Source: Clostridia bacterium (GTDB taxonomy: Bacteria; Bacillota_A; Clostridia; Christensenellales; Aristaeellaceae). Taken from it: 29,400 nt of DNA. Position 1 is the first letter of the stretch. Each line of letters starts with the position of its first letter. Below the pieces are notes generated by a model. That model searched no databases. It worked only from the letters and a program-made list of their open reading frames with translations, and was not told the origin of the DNA. Both the position numbers and the translations under genes were made by a program. Positions 21,984 to 29,267 of this stretch are shown here, piece by piece. The stretch is from assembly GCA_017938645.1 (NCBI GenBank), contig JAGBBE010000189.1, positions 1 through 29,400 of the forward strand. Direction: 5' to 3'.

Positions 21984-22232
21984 CTATTGTTCGTTATGAA
22001 CCATATTGCAGAGCAACGCGCATTGACGCGCAAGCTCAGCGTTGATCTGCAGGGCAGCAGTCTCTTCGTCGCACTGCTGCTGAAGTACCGTCTCCTGAAC
22101 CGCCAGACAGTTCATATATGTCGCCTGCGCGGCGATGATTGTCCCCCGACCCTCCGCCTGCGCCCTTTGCCGCCATTCGCTGTAAAGGCTGTCCAGCTCC
22201 GTCTTCCGCAGGGTACGAATCTGCTTTTGCAC
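21984..22232 (-). CDS. Small LprI-like domain protein
   Basis: This 82-residue helical domain has the landmarks LRKTELDSLYSEW and ARQCALLCNMV, plus QETVLQQQ. These align with LNDLYKEW, EQQRIVLEQQ and RNQCVELCERV in the C-terminal half of the peptidoglycan-binding protein at 15665-16411, so the two are paralogous. The only start is GTG 22232, with no good ribosome site. Upstream the same frame reads AAALLASADESN, like the end of a signal peptide, back to the TGA (22287-22289) of the preceding gene, which is in the same frame. It may be the second half of one gene cut by a nonsense change, or a coupled small gene. The LRR gene starts 25 bp later. Confidence 0.65.
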   Translation of the reverse strand: MQKQIRTLRKTELDSLYSEWRQRAQAEGRGTIIAAQATYMNCLAVQETVLQQQCDEETAALQINAELARQCALLCNMVHNEQ

Positions 22233-22286
22233 CCGCAGTGAATTGCTCTCGTCTGCAGAAGCCAGAAGGGCGGCGGCTATATTGCG

Positions 22287-22787
22287 TCATAGCCAGAGGT
22301 CGTTCAGGTCGAATCCGTATTCCTCCATCAGTTTCTCAAAGAAGTCTCTGATCGCGGAGGCCTTTTCGCTATAACCTCTGGGAAAACAGTTGGAGCCGCT
22401 GGCGTCGATAACTCCGCCGTCCTCAAAAACGACGCTCAGCGAGAAGCTCGCGCCGTCCAGCACGTCGCGGTCGATTTTGTGGCAGCCGTCCCATTCGGCC
22501 AGCCCCAGCTCCTGCACCAGCGCGGAGAACGAGGCCATGTCCTCGTCGGTCAGAGGCAGCACGTAGTGATCGTCATTGTGCAGTTCAATCCAGGCGAAGC
22601 GGCCGCGCGCCGTTTCCTTGATCTGATAGCGGTTGAACTCCTCGATGCACATGCCGGAGGTGGCGTACCGGAAGGTTTTCACCGCCGGCAGATCTTCAGG
22701 TGGCGCGGCTCCGGCGAAGCACGGACACAGGCACAGCGTCAGCGCGGCAAGCAGTCCGGCAAAAATGCGCTTCCATCGTCTTTTCAT
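22287..22787 (-). CDS. Small secreted protein of unknown function
   Basis: This 166-residue product has a signal peptide with a Cys-rich hydrophobic core (FAGLLAALTLCLCPCFAGAA) and a mature domain of about 140 residues containing FRYATSGMCIEEFNRYQIKE, WIELHNDDHYVL and FSLSVVFEDGGVIDASGSN, which looks beta-rich with a C-terminal helix. I do not recognise the family. ATG 22787 is preferred over the frame's first start at 22814 because AGGAG precedes it and the signal peptide begins there. It lies 16 bp after the lone receiver gene and runs in frame toward the LprI-like gene. Confidence 0.75.
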   Translation of the reverse strand: MKRRWKRIFAGLLAALTLCLCPCFAGAAPPEDLPAVKTFRYATSGMCIEEFNRYQIKETARGRFAWIELHNDDHYVLPLTDEDMASFSALVQELGLAEWDGCHKIDRDVLDGASFSLSVVFEDGGVIDASGSNCFPRGYSEKASAIRDFFEKLMEEYGFDLNDLWL

Positions 22788-22803
22788 GGCTATCGCTCCT
22801 TTC

Positions 22804-23190
22804 TCACAGCGCATCCAGCGCGGCGGTCAGATAGGCGGGGGTAACGGAAGCGTAGAGGAACGCGTCGATCAGGCGGTCCTGACGGGCGCGTTTGACGCTC
22901 TGCGCCAGCTCAGGATCGCTGTTTTCATCGCACAGCAGTACGAATTGGCACCGGGGAACCGCCCTGCGCACGCGATCAATCAGCCTGAGCCGGTTTTCCA
23001 GCGTGTATGCGGCGAGGCGGCTGACCTCCATCAGCAGAATATCTGCCTGCGCGGCCCGGCACAGGGAGAAGGTATCGCCGGTCTTTCCGGGCAGCACCTG
23101 TTCTACCCGGAACTCGCCCGTTCCCGAAAGTGCCTGCGCGACTGCCTCTGAAAACAGCGTGTTTTGCATGCTGACCACAATCTCTCTCAT
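22804..23190 (-). CDS. Stand-alone receiver-like protein lacking the phosphorylation site
   Basis: The 128 residues keep the alternating layout of a CheY-like receiver but no output domain. Aligned by eye with the response regulator at 24941-25573, ILLMEV (E55) stands where that protein has LILMDV (D55). The acidic pair E9/D10 is replaced by Q9/N10, and no lysine is found at the K105 position (LYAS). It therefore probably cannot be phosphorylated; E55 may mimic the charged state. Such pseudo-receivers act as protein-interaction modules. ATG 23190 follows GGGGGAAG. It is the first gene after the IS and opens the envelope gene run. Confidence 0.75.
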   Translation of the reverse strand: MREIVVSMQNTLFSEAVAQALSGTGEFRVEQVLPGKTGDTFSLCRAAQADILLMEVSRLAAYTLENRLRLIDRVRRAVPRCQFVLLCDENSDPELAQSVKRARQDRLIDAFLYASVTPAYLTAALDAL

Positions 23191-23283
23191 GGCACTTCCC
23201 CCTTCTATATTTCAGCGTACCAGAAAGGAAAGAGCCGCGCATCAACCAAATGGCTGTTTTCTCACCAAAAAACAAAAAAGCCG

Positions 23284-23291
23284 CCCGCAGG
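23284..23291. repeat. Left target-site duplication of the IS4-family element
   Basis: CCCGCAGG here equals 24913-24920, flanking the insertion sequence directly. Eight base pairs fits some IS4-family subgroups. Because the ends share GG/CC bases, the exact border is ambiguous by two bases. Confidence 0.8.
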
Positions 23292-23336
23292 CCAATGTCA
23301 TTTAGTTAAGCAGATGGCAGAGGAAGAATATCTCCG

Positions 23337-23379
23337 AGAGAAGATGATTTATCGAAAAGAGAGTCATCTTCTCTTTTTT
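23337..23379 (+). terminator. Inward terminator at the left IS end
   Basis: An 11-bp stem AGAGAAGATGA/TCATCTTCTCT (23337-23347 with 23364-23374) is followed by a T run on the plus strand. Confidence 0.8.
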
Positions 23380-23436
23380 GCTGTACGACAAAAAGACAGA
23401 TGGACATCTGCTTCAAAATAGATTAAGATAAGGATG

Positions 23437-24750
23437 TTAAGCTACTCTGTAAGTAAAGCTGACGAATGAACGAGGCTTGACTTTGCGAGGGTCGTGTCGT
23501 CCATTGCGAACAGGCTGCACATACTTAAGGAGTAAAGCTTCAACATCAGGTGGAGAAAGCATTGAGCGATCCAGCAGGAACTGTCTGCAAACATCAACAG
23601 CGGCCGAGAAATTGAGCTGATAAGTATGTTTTCGCGGTTTGTTCTGAACAACAACGTGAGAGGTAATGGCCTCACAGAAATTGTAAAGAACCAGTCTTGC
23701 AAAGATTTCCTGCTTAATGAACTCCACCTTTTTTGAATGGAAATGATTCAAACCAACGGTGTGTTTGAGATCGCGGAAAGAGGTTTCAATTCCCCAGCGC
23801 ATATGATATAGCTCTTTGATTTTCTCCGGTGGGAGGGCTTCTCTGTCGAGATTGGTGATGATACATTCATAAGAATCATCTGAGATTTTTAAACGCAGAA
23901 CACGAAAATCCATATCGTAAAACAGATTGGTATGAAGATCAAGAAAATCAAAAGTGGAATTCCTGGGAAGAAAATGATACTTATCAGGATGAGCCTTGAC
24001 TTCATTGGTTTGCTTTCTGGTTAAGCACTTATGGATGTCCATATCAAAGGTGTCTGTTTGGGGAAACTGAATCGCACCAAGAATACCGTTGCTGCCTTTG
24101 TCCTTTACGCGGATAAGATAGTTCATGCCCTTTCTTTCGATATGCGCAAAGACGTTGTAGCTTTCATAACCACGATCTGCAATGAAGATCGTTTTTCCCG
24201 AGTAAGGAAAGCGGTCTGCCATCTGGCAGATAGCACGGAATTCGTTTTCCTTGTGCCCCGGCTGAATCAGTGCATCCAGATATCTTTTGCTGCAAAGATC
24301 ATACAAGGCGTTAAGGTGCAGCAGGTTATATCCTTTTTCTCCTGGATTGGATTGAAAGTAGTTTTCTTTATCATTGGAGTTTCTGGCTATATTCAGGTCA
24401 GTTCCATCGCAGGCAACAAGCCTGTAGCCTTCAAACAGATTCTTGCTGGGTACAGCGAAATTGAAAGCGTGAAACAGATACAGAAAAGCGTCCGGAGAAA
24501 TCAGGATTCTGCGCTGAACAAATGCCGATACTGTTGGCATTGCCAAGTCAAAGGAGAAATAGTGTCTTAATTCATGACCGAGGGTACTGCCTTCCATTTC
24601 CAGAATGAGCTTAATCATTGTATCAAAAGGCAATTCCCGAGTTCGGGTAAAGTCCTTATTTACATGTTGGACATATGTGTCTTTCAGTGATTCCAGTGAT
24701 TTGATAGATTCCATGAGTTTTTCTTTGACATGCTGAGCATAGTTCTTCAT
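23437..24750 (-). CDS. IS4-family DDE transposase
   Basis: This 437-residue transposase has the DDE catalytic core of IS4-type elements: first Asp in LVACDGTDLNIA, second in TIFIADRGYES, and the glutamate in the YREK signature YHMRWGIETSFRDLK. Length and motif spacing fit an intact enzyme. ATG 24750 follows AAGGAGG. It is the only gene of the insertion sequence and is read toward the receiver-like gene at 23190. Confidence 0.95.
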   Translation of the reverse strand: MKNYAQHVKEKLMESIKSLESLKDTYVQHVNKDFTRTRELPFDTMIKLILEMEGSTLGHELRHYFSFDLAMPTVSAFVQRRILISPDAFLYLFHAFNFAVPSKNLFEGYRLVACDGTDLNIARNSNDKENYFQSNPGEKGYNLLHLNALYDLCSKRYLDALIQPGHKENEFRAICQMADRFPYSGKTIFIADRGYESYNVFAHIERKGMNYLIRVKDKGSNGILGAIQFPQTDTFDMDIHKCLTRKQTNEVKAHPDKYHFLPRNSTFDFLDLHTNLFYDMDFRVLRLKISDDSYECIITNLDREALPPEKIKELYHMRWGIETSFRDLKHTVGLNHFHSKKVEFIKQEIFARLVLYNFCEAITSHVVVQNKPRKHTYQLNFSAAVDVCRQFLLDRSMLSPPDVEALLLKYVQPVRNGRHDPRKVKPRSFVSFTYRVA

Positions 24751-24832
24751 GCGTTTGCCTCCTTGCTTTTTGCAATGAAGGCTTCGCCGCCGATTTTTCC
24801 GTTTTTGTCAAGTGTTTCTGCAAAAAAGTATG

Positions 24833-24873
24833 AAAAAAGATCCAGGCCGAGTTTTCCCTCTCGTTCTGGATCT
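24833..24873 (-). terminator. Inward terminator at the right IS end
   Basis: An 8-bp stem AGATCCAG/CTGGATCT (24839-24846 with 24866-24873) is followed on the minus strand by a run of T (complement of 24833-24838). Transcripts from the two-component operon would end here. Confidence 0.7.
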
Positions 24874-24912
24874 TCGTTTATTCTGTTACTGGCATTAACT
24901 TAATGACATTGG

Positions 24913-24920
24913 CCCGCAGG
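24913..24920. repeat. Right target-site duplication of the IS4-family element
   Basis: CCCGCAGG, identical to 23284-23291. Joining the two flanks at this repeat rebuilds a hairpin with a T run, so the IS sits in a former terminator. Confidence 0.8.
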
Positions 24921-24940
24921 CAGCTCTTTTGCTATGATAT

Positions 24941-25573
24941 TCAGTTTTTCCGATTCAGAATCACCAGCCCACTCTCCCGTGCACGCACGGCCAGCTCGGT
25001 GCGATTTCTGAAGCCCGTTTTTTCCAGCATGTTGAAGATGTGCGTTTTGACCGTCGCCACGGACATATGCAGTCTCTCGGCGATCTCCTGATTGGTGTCG
25101 CCGCCGGTCATCTCGCGCAGCACTTCCAGTTCGCGCTCGGTAAACTCGTAGCTGCTGGCAAGGCCCAATTGCAGCTCCGGTGTCGCGTCCGGATAGACGG
25201 ATTCGCCCGCCATGGTGCGCTCCATCACGTCCAGCAGGCTTTCGCGCTGCTCCTCCTTGTACCAGAAGCTCTCCACGCCGATCTCCCGCGCGCGGCCTAG
25301 ATACGAGCATTCCGGCATGGAGGTCACGATGATGATTTTGATCTGGGGAAACGCACGCTTGATCCGCGCCGCCGCGTCCAGCCCGTTTTCGCCGTTGCGG
25401 GTGATGACGTCCATCAGAATCAGGTCAACCGGAAAGCGCAGGCAGTACACCTCCGCAAGCGAGGCATTGTCGATGGAAAGCACCGTTTCAAAATGCTCGG
25501 AGGATTGAATTCGCAGCTCGAACAGCTCCCGGGGCATGGTCTGATCCTCAACGATCATGACTTTGTATTTCAT
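24941..25573 (-). CDS. NarL/LuxR-type response regulator
   Basis: This 210-residue regulator has an intact receiver (acidic pair E9/D10, phosphorylation site D55 in LILMDV, T84, K105) and a C-terminal LuxR HTH (about 146-208: FTERELEVLREMTGGDTNQE, then IAERLHMSVATVKTHIF). It is expected to be phosphorylated by the kinase encoded just upstream and to activate transcription as a dimer. The frame is open to 25819, but ATG 25573 is chosen because it overlaps the kinase stop as ATGA and the longer N-terminus is only the shadow of the kinase frame. Likely targets are the operon itself and the envelope genes downstream; this is inference. Confidence 0.95.
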   Translation of the reverse strand: MKYKVMIVEDQTMPRELFELRIQSSEHFETVLSIDNASLAEVYCLRFPVDLILMDVITRNGENGLDAAARIKRAFPQIKIIIVTSMPECSYLGRAREIGVESFWYKEEQRESLLDVMERTMAGESVYPDATPELQLGLASSYEFTERELEVLREMTGGDTNQEIAERLHMSVATVKTHIFNMLEKTGFRNRTELAVRARESGLVILNRKN

Positions 25574-26769
25574 TCGGCATCCTGCCTTTCCATGGGCAAA
25601 ATCAGCGTCAGCGCAAAGCGCGGCGCGTGCTCCACCACCATTTCGCCGCCAGCCGCCTCGACCTGCGCGCGCAGCGACGACAGTCCGCTGCCCTCGACGA
25701 TGGGCCCGGTCGGCACATCGCCATTGTTGAGATAGCGAATGCTCCAGCCCGTCGCTGTTTTTTCGCCGATGATTTCCAGCCGAGTGCCGCCCGCGTGACG
25801 CACCAGATTCGTCAGACATTCATGAGCCGCAGCCTCGACGATCTGCGAACTCTCCGCGCCCTCCTTCGGAAATACGCCGCGTCGCGCGATGGTCACGCCG
25901 ATGGTACACGCGGCGCGGGCAAGCTGATCAAACGTGTCGACGCGATGCTCATCCGCATATTTCCCCAGCAGCAGCCGGACATTCTGCCGCCACGCGGTGC
26001 AGACGCTTTCCGCATCGTCCTGCGTGCCGGAGAGGAACTGTCGGGTCTGCAGGAGCGCATGGCCAATTTCGTCGTGAACGCGGGTCTTTGCGCGCAGAAT
26101 CTCTTTCTCCCGCGTCGCCTCCTGCACGTCCTGCCCATATTGCCGAAGCCGCCGGTTCATGGCTTTCAGGCGAAGATTGTCCTCTTCCAGCTCCCATTGG
26201 AGCCGCGCTTCCTCAGTGATATTCGTGCCGGTGATCTGATAAACGATTTTCCCGTTCATCTCCATCCGCACGCGCTCAAAGCTCCACGTTTGGCCGTTTT
26301 CCAGCGTGACGATGGGCTGCGATTCAATCGTTTCCCAGAAAACGTTCGCGTTGAGCAGCGCCCCTCCCGTGAGCAGATGACTCAACTCGTCCATCTTCAG
26401 GTTTTTCAGGCAGGGCAGACCATTTTCCCCCGCAAAACACAGCGCGCTGGGCAGATGATCGCAGCTTTCCTTGATGGAAACCGGCGAAAGCTGTCGCCTG
26501 CTTTTATGCCACAGCGTGAAGGACGCAAAAAGGCTGAGCGCCGTCAGGGACAATGCGGCTGCCGTCCATGGAACCGGAGAAAGGGTCTCGCTTTCCGGCA
26601 GACGAGCGAGCAGCACGGCCAGCGGCGCAAAATCCAGCAAAGCGATCACCAGACAAATTGCGAACGCAGAGCGGTGATGGCAGCGCACCGCGCTCATGCA
26701 GCCGAACAGACTGGCAATCGTTCCGACCAGCAGCGATGTACACATCAAACCGGCGTAAAACGGATTCAT
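25570..26769 (-). CDS. Membrane sensor histidine kinase (NarL-type, HisKA_3-like)
   Basis: This 399-residue kinase has three N-terminal membrane helices (about 4-28, 34-57 and 67-88), a PAS-like segment (about 105-190) that includes NANVFWETIE and VYQITGTNITEEA, then a coiled coil. The H box is at H232 (VHDEIGHAL), the N box at N321 (AHECLTNLVRHA), and the ATP lid at NNGD (D351) and GSGLSSL. ATG 26769 overlaps the stop of the upstream sensor gene (ATGA), with GGGGAGG at fair spacing; a GTG at 26775 is too close to that site. It is the only complete kinase here, so it should supply the phosphate for the adjacent response regulator. Confidence 0.9.
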   Translation of the reverse strand: MNPFYAGLMCTSLLVGTIASLFGCMSAVRCHHRSAFAICLVIALLDFAPLAVLLARLPESETLSPVPWTAAALSLTALSLFASFTLWHKSRRQLSPVSIKESCDHLPSALCFAGENGLPCLKNLKMDELSHLLTGGALLNANVFWETIESQPIVTLENGQTWSFERVRMEMNGKIVYQITGTNITEEARLQWELEEDNLRLKAMNRRLRQYGQDVQEATREKEILRAKTRVHDEIGHALLQTRQFLSGTQDDAESVCTAWRQNVRLLLGKYADEHRVDTFDQLARAACTIGVTIARRGVFPKEGAESSQIVEAAAHECLTNLVRHAGGTRLEIIGEKTATGWSIRYLNNGDVPTGPIVEGSGLSSLRAQVEAAGGEMVVEHAPRFALTLILPMERQDAE

Positions 26770-28394
26770 GCGCACTCACCTCCCCGATCAAAGGAGAGCG
26801 TCGCACACAACTCGCCGTCCGCATCGTCAATGGTCAGTTTCCCCAAAGCCCGATATTTGTCCACGTTCGGAAGCCCTGCCGCGTCCTCCAGCATCAGGCG
26901 AACGGAAAAGCGCTCGCCGCATTCCACGCGCACCATCAGCGCGCTCAGTGTCGGCAGCGCGGTTTCCAGACAATCCTCGAAAAAGTCGTAGGCAGTCTGC
27001 ACATCGCGGCTGTTCACGTCGCCCCGCCCGTCCTGATGCAGCGTACAGACCGCGCCGTACTGCGTCAGATAAGTCAGCGACTCCCGGATGCAGTGCGCCA
27101 GCTCGTCCGCGAGGACGGCCGCTTTCTTATCGCAGATCAGCGCCAAATTGACCCGCCGCTTGACATACGCGCCCAGCAGGCAGACATGTTTCAGATTTTG
27201 AACGCTTTCTTCTTCCAGAAGCCGGTTGATTTGATGCAGCTGGGGCCGCACGAGCGCGATCATCTCGTCCATGAGCCGGTTCTTTTCCTCAGTCTGCGCG
27301 CGCTGACGCTTCAGTTCGTTTTCCGCCTGAATCAGTTCGTTTTCTTCTGAAAGCTGCGCGTTGATTTCGGCAAGCTGCGCCTGAATCCGATTGATTTTCG
27401 CAATATCCTCCACCCAGTACACGCGCCCGTCCTGCACCGGCACGCTTTGCAGCCGCGTGTCCGTGTTCAGCAGAATCGATTCGCGTGCTCCCGCTTCCAG
27501 CTGATTTGGCGTGAGATTGGGCGCGTTTTTCGCGCGGTAGACGGGGCACCCCTGCCCGTCCACGATCTGCGCGGCGACGGTGGATTCGGAAAAGAAATAG
27601 CGGTAATGGCCGTTAGTCGGCAGCAGCCCTACCTGCAGGCAGCTCTCCCAGAACGCCGCAAACGTCAGGCAGAAGCACTCCGGCATCTTGTGGAAGGTGT
27701 AGATATTCGCGAAGCTCAGACTGCACAACGCAAACCCGCCCAGAAATACACACAACGGCACCCATGCGTATCGCCTGCTTTCAGACACGCGGCACTTGCG
27801 GTAAACGATGATTCCTGTCGCCAGCAGCAGAGCGACAATCCACGTCATGGCAAGATAGTATACCCGGCCGTGGGTATAGTCCGCTTCCAGCGTCACAGCG
27901 CCCGGCGCGGCTCGAAATGCCATCTGGTGCAGGTCATTAGTCAGAATGCCGCCGATCAGCAGCGCAGCAGGAATGAACAGCAGATACCATTTGCGAGAAA
28001 GCGCATCGCCCTCCCGCCGTCCAAGCTGAAGCGCGGCGAACAGGCTGAATAGCGGCGCAAGAATCTGCGGCACATAATAGCAATACCACAGATGGCGGGT
28101 AATGGTATCGTCGCTGAAAAATCGATACTTGACCGCACGCAGAAACAGCCACAGCACGGCCATCGTGCAGCCCAGAAGCAGCCATCGCCGGTCGTTTCGA
28201 TGCAGGCTTCGGCGCGATATGGAAAATCCCCACGCCATGGCCAGCCCGATATAGATCAGATTGGTCAACAGAAAATATATGGCGGAGGGCAGCGGCGCGG
28301 CCAGGCGATCCATCTGCCGGAAAACGCCCGCAAGGATGAACAGCCCCAGCGCAAGGCAGAGCTTTGCGATGGGTTTTCGACTTGCAGCAGCCAT
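26766..28394 (-). CDS. 7TM sensor-like protein with degenerate kinase end
   Basis: This 542-residue protein has an N-terminal block of seven or eight membrane helices (about 8-265) of the 7TM histidine-kinase-associated kind, a PAS-like region (about 275-335: TVAAQIVDGQGCPVYRAKNA, then VYWVEDIAKI), a long coiled coil (about 335-380) and a C-terminal domain of about 160 residues. That domain follows the outline of a kinase dimerisation/ATPase pair but lacks a phospho-acceptor H box, an N-box asparagine and a G box, so it is probably not an active kinase. It may present the signal to the true kinase encoded next. AGGAGG precedes ATG 28394. Its stop overlaps the kinase start, so both are made together. 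Confidence 0.8.
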   Translation of the reverse strand: MAAASRKPIAKLCLALGLFILAGVFRQMDRLAAPLPSAIYFLLTNLIYIGLAMAWGFSISRRSLHRNDRRWLLLGCTMAVLWLFLRAVKYRFFSDDTITRHLWYCYYVPQILAPLFSLFAALQLGRREGDALSRKWYLLFIPAALLIGGILTNDLHQMAFRAAPGAVTLEADYTHGRVYYLAMTWIVALLLATGIIVYRKCRVSESRRYAWVPLCVFLGGFALCSLSFANIYTFHKMPECFCLTFAAFWESCLQVGLLPTNGHYRYFFSESTVAAQIVDGQGCPVYRAKNAPNLTPNQLEAGARESILLNTDTRLQSVPVQDGRVYWVEDIAKINRIQAQLAEINAQLSEENELIQAENELKRQRAQTEEKNRLMDEMIALVRPQLHQINRLLEEESVQNLKHVCLLGAYVKRRVNLALICDKKAAVLADELAHCIRESLTYLTQYGAVCTLHQDGRGDVNSRDVQTAYDFFEDCLETALPTLSALMVRVECGERFSVRLMLEDAAGLPNVDKYRALGKLTIDDADGELCATLSFDRGGECA

Positions 28395-28604
28395 ATATCC
28401 ACCTCCTGTCAGTACCCTGAAACACCAATACTATACCATGCAAGCGGTGAAAAAGCCAGCATTTCCAAGGAAAAACGAACCAATCGGATTCCAGTATAGA
28501 TTGCCTTAAGTTATGTTGAAGTCAGATCATTCTCGTCCATCCTCACTTCGATCACGATATGTTCCTTCTCCCGAAACCTGACAACAAATATACCCTCTCT
28601 GGAG
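28395..28604. other. Intergenic region upstream of the sensor operon
   Basis: This gap should hold the promoter of the sensor-kinase-regulator operon. A possible -10 (TATAGT, minus strand, near 28431-28436) is visible, but no convincing -35 sits at 17 bp. A minus-strand frame ending at 28511 (REGIFVVRFREKEHIVIEVR) reads somewhat like a protein C-terminus but is not supported further. Confidence 0.35.
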
Positions 28605-28943
28605 ATGAAGCTATTGGAATACCATGAACAATCTGATCTAATCAACCGAAAGACTGCTACGCTGCCCAAGTACGACCCGCGCAAGAAGGATCTTCCCAAT
28701 CGGAGCGACTATGTCGGTGCCACCGCATGGCTAAGGGCTGTTCAAGCTCGTATTGGTGATCCTATCGTGTATGCTCTTGATGATGCTCTGATGTGCCAAA
28801 ATCGTTTCGGTGGACGCAGTAATGAGTTCATCATGTGGCTGTATGGCAGCGATCAGACCACTCGTTTCAATGGCGTTGTTGTGTTGGGTAATCATATCAG
28901 CCCCATGTATGTTCAGGAGCGTAATCCGCCCATCGGGCGATAA
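28605..28943 (+). CDS. Small protein of unknown function
   Basis: This frame of 112 codons has protein-like codon use (many GGT, GAT, CGT and GCT codons, unlike the GC-ending codons of its neighbours) and balanced composition, with landmarks DYVGATAWLRAVQARIGDPI and NEFIMWLYGSDQTTRFNGVV. ATG 28605 lies directly after CTGGAG, too close for a normal ribosome site, so the true start may be elsewhere or the gene may be a 5'-truncated fragment. I do not recognise the family. The contrasting codon use suggests it arrived with mobile DNA. It lies between the chromosomal operon and the IS3 element. A weaker frame on the other strand (28731-29027) is the main alternative. Confidence 0.45.
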   Translation: MKLLEYHEQSDLINRKTATLPKYDPRKKDLPNRSDYVGATAWLRAVQARIGDPIVYALDDALMCQNRFGGRSNEFIMWLYGSDQTTRFNGVVVLGNHISPMYVQERNPPIGR

Positions 28944-29267
28944 TGTCCTCGCCCCCCTTTGCGTCTCTCGGTAGACTGAGAGGCAGTTATACTCGTAGGC
29001 AGCAAAAGAGAAGACGAATTTTTCCAACTCCTCGCCTGGATGTCGCGTCCATGCTTGACGCCCACATCAAATATTCTATCATAATTTTTATGGTAATCAT
29101 TATAGTATCATATCATTCAGATACGCGCTTTCTGCTAATTTTGGATTCGGCTGGTTTTTTGTCCCCCCCAGAAAAATTAGCTCTGCTAACACTCTGCTAA
29201 TTTCACCCGGGGAAAACCGGGGTATTTTGGAGGGAAATGCGAACACTCAAAAACGTTAGTGAAGTGG
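28944..29267. other. AT-rich spacer with CTGCTAAY motifs
   Basis: No gene is visible. CTGCTAAT at 29132-29139 and the tandem pair TCTGCTAAC/TCTGCTAAT (29182-29190 and 29193-29201, 11-bp period) repeat the motif seen at the ends of the int-bearing element. A small hairpin cccgg..ccggg (29206-29221) followed by TATTTT lies next to them. Confidence 0.55.
29182..29201 (+). repeat. Second paired TCTGCTAAY motif, 11-bp period
   Basis: The pair equals that at 11332-11351 except for the two spacer bases (CA there, AC here). TTAGC just upstream (29177-29181) adds an inverted half copy. Confidence 0.7.

Larger units (their letters stand above)
23292..24912 (-). mobile_element. Complete IS4-family insertion sequence, 1621 bp
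   Basis: The element has 18-bp terminal inverted repeats matching at 17 positions: CCAATGTCATTTAGTTAA (23292-23309) and the complement of 24895-24912. It carries one transposase gene and is flanked by 8-bp direct repeats. Base composition is more AT-rich than its neighbours. Each end carries a hairpin terminator pointing inward (23337-23379 plus strand; 24833-24873 minus strand), which would stop outside transcripts from making transposase. The intact repeats and frame suggest a recent insertion. Confidence 0.93.

Noticed and set aside
25574..25819. An 82-residue N-terminal extension of the response regulator
   Set aside because: It lies wholly within the kinase gene in another frame; the receiver domain starts at ATG 25573, which overlaps the kinase stop.
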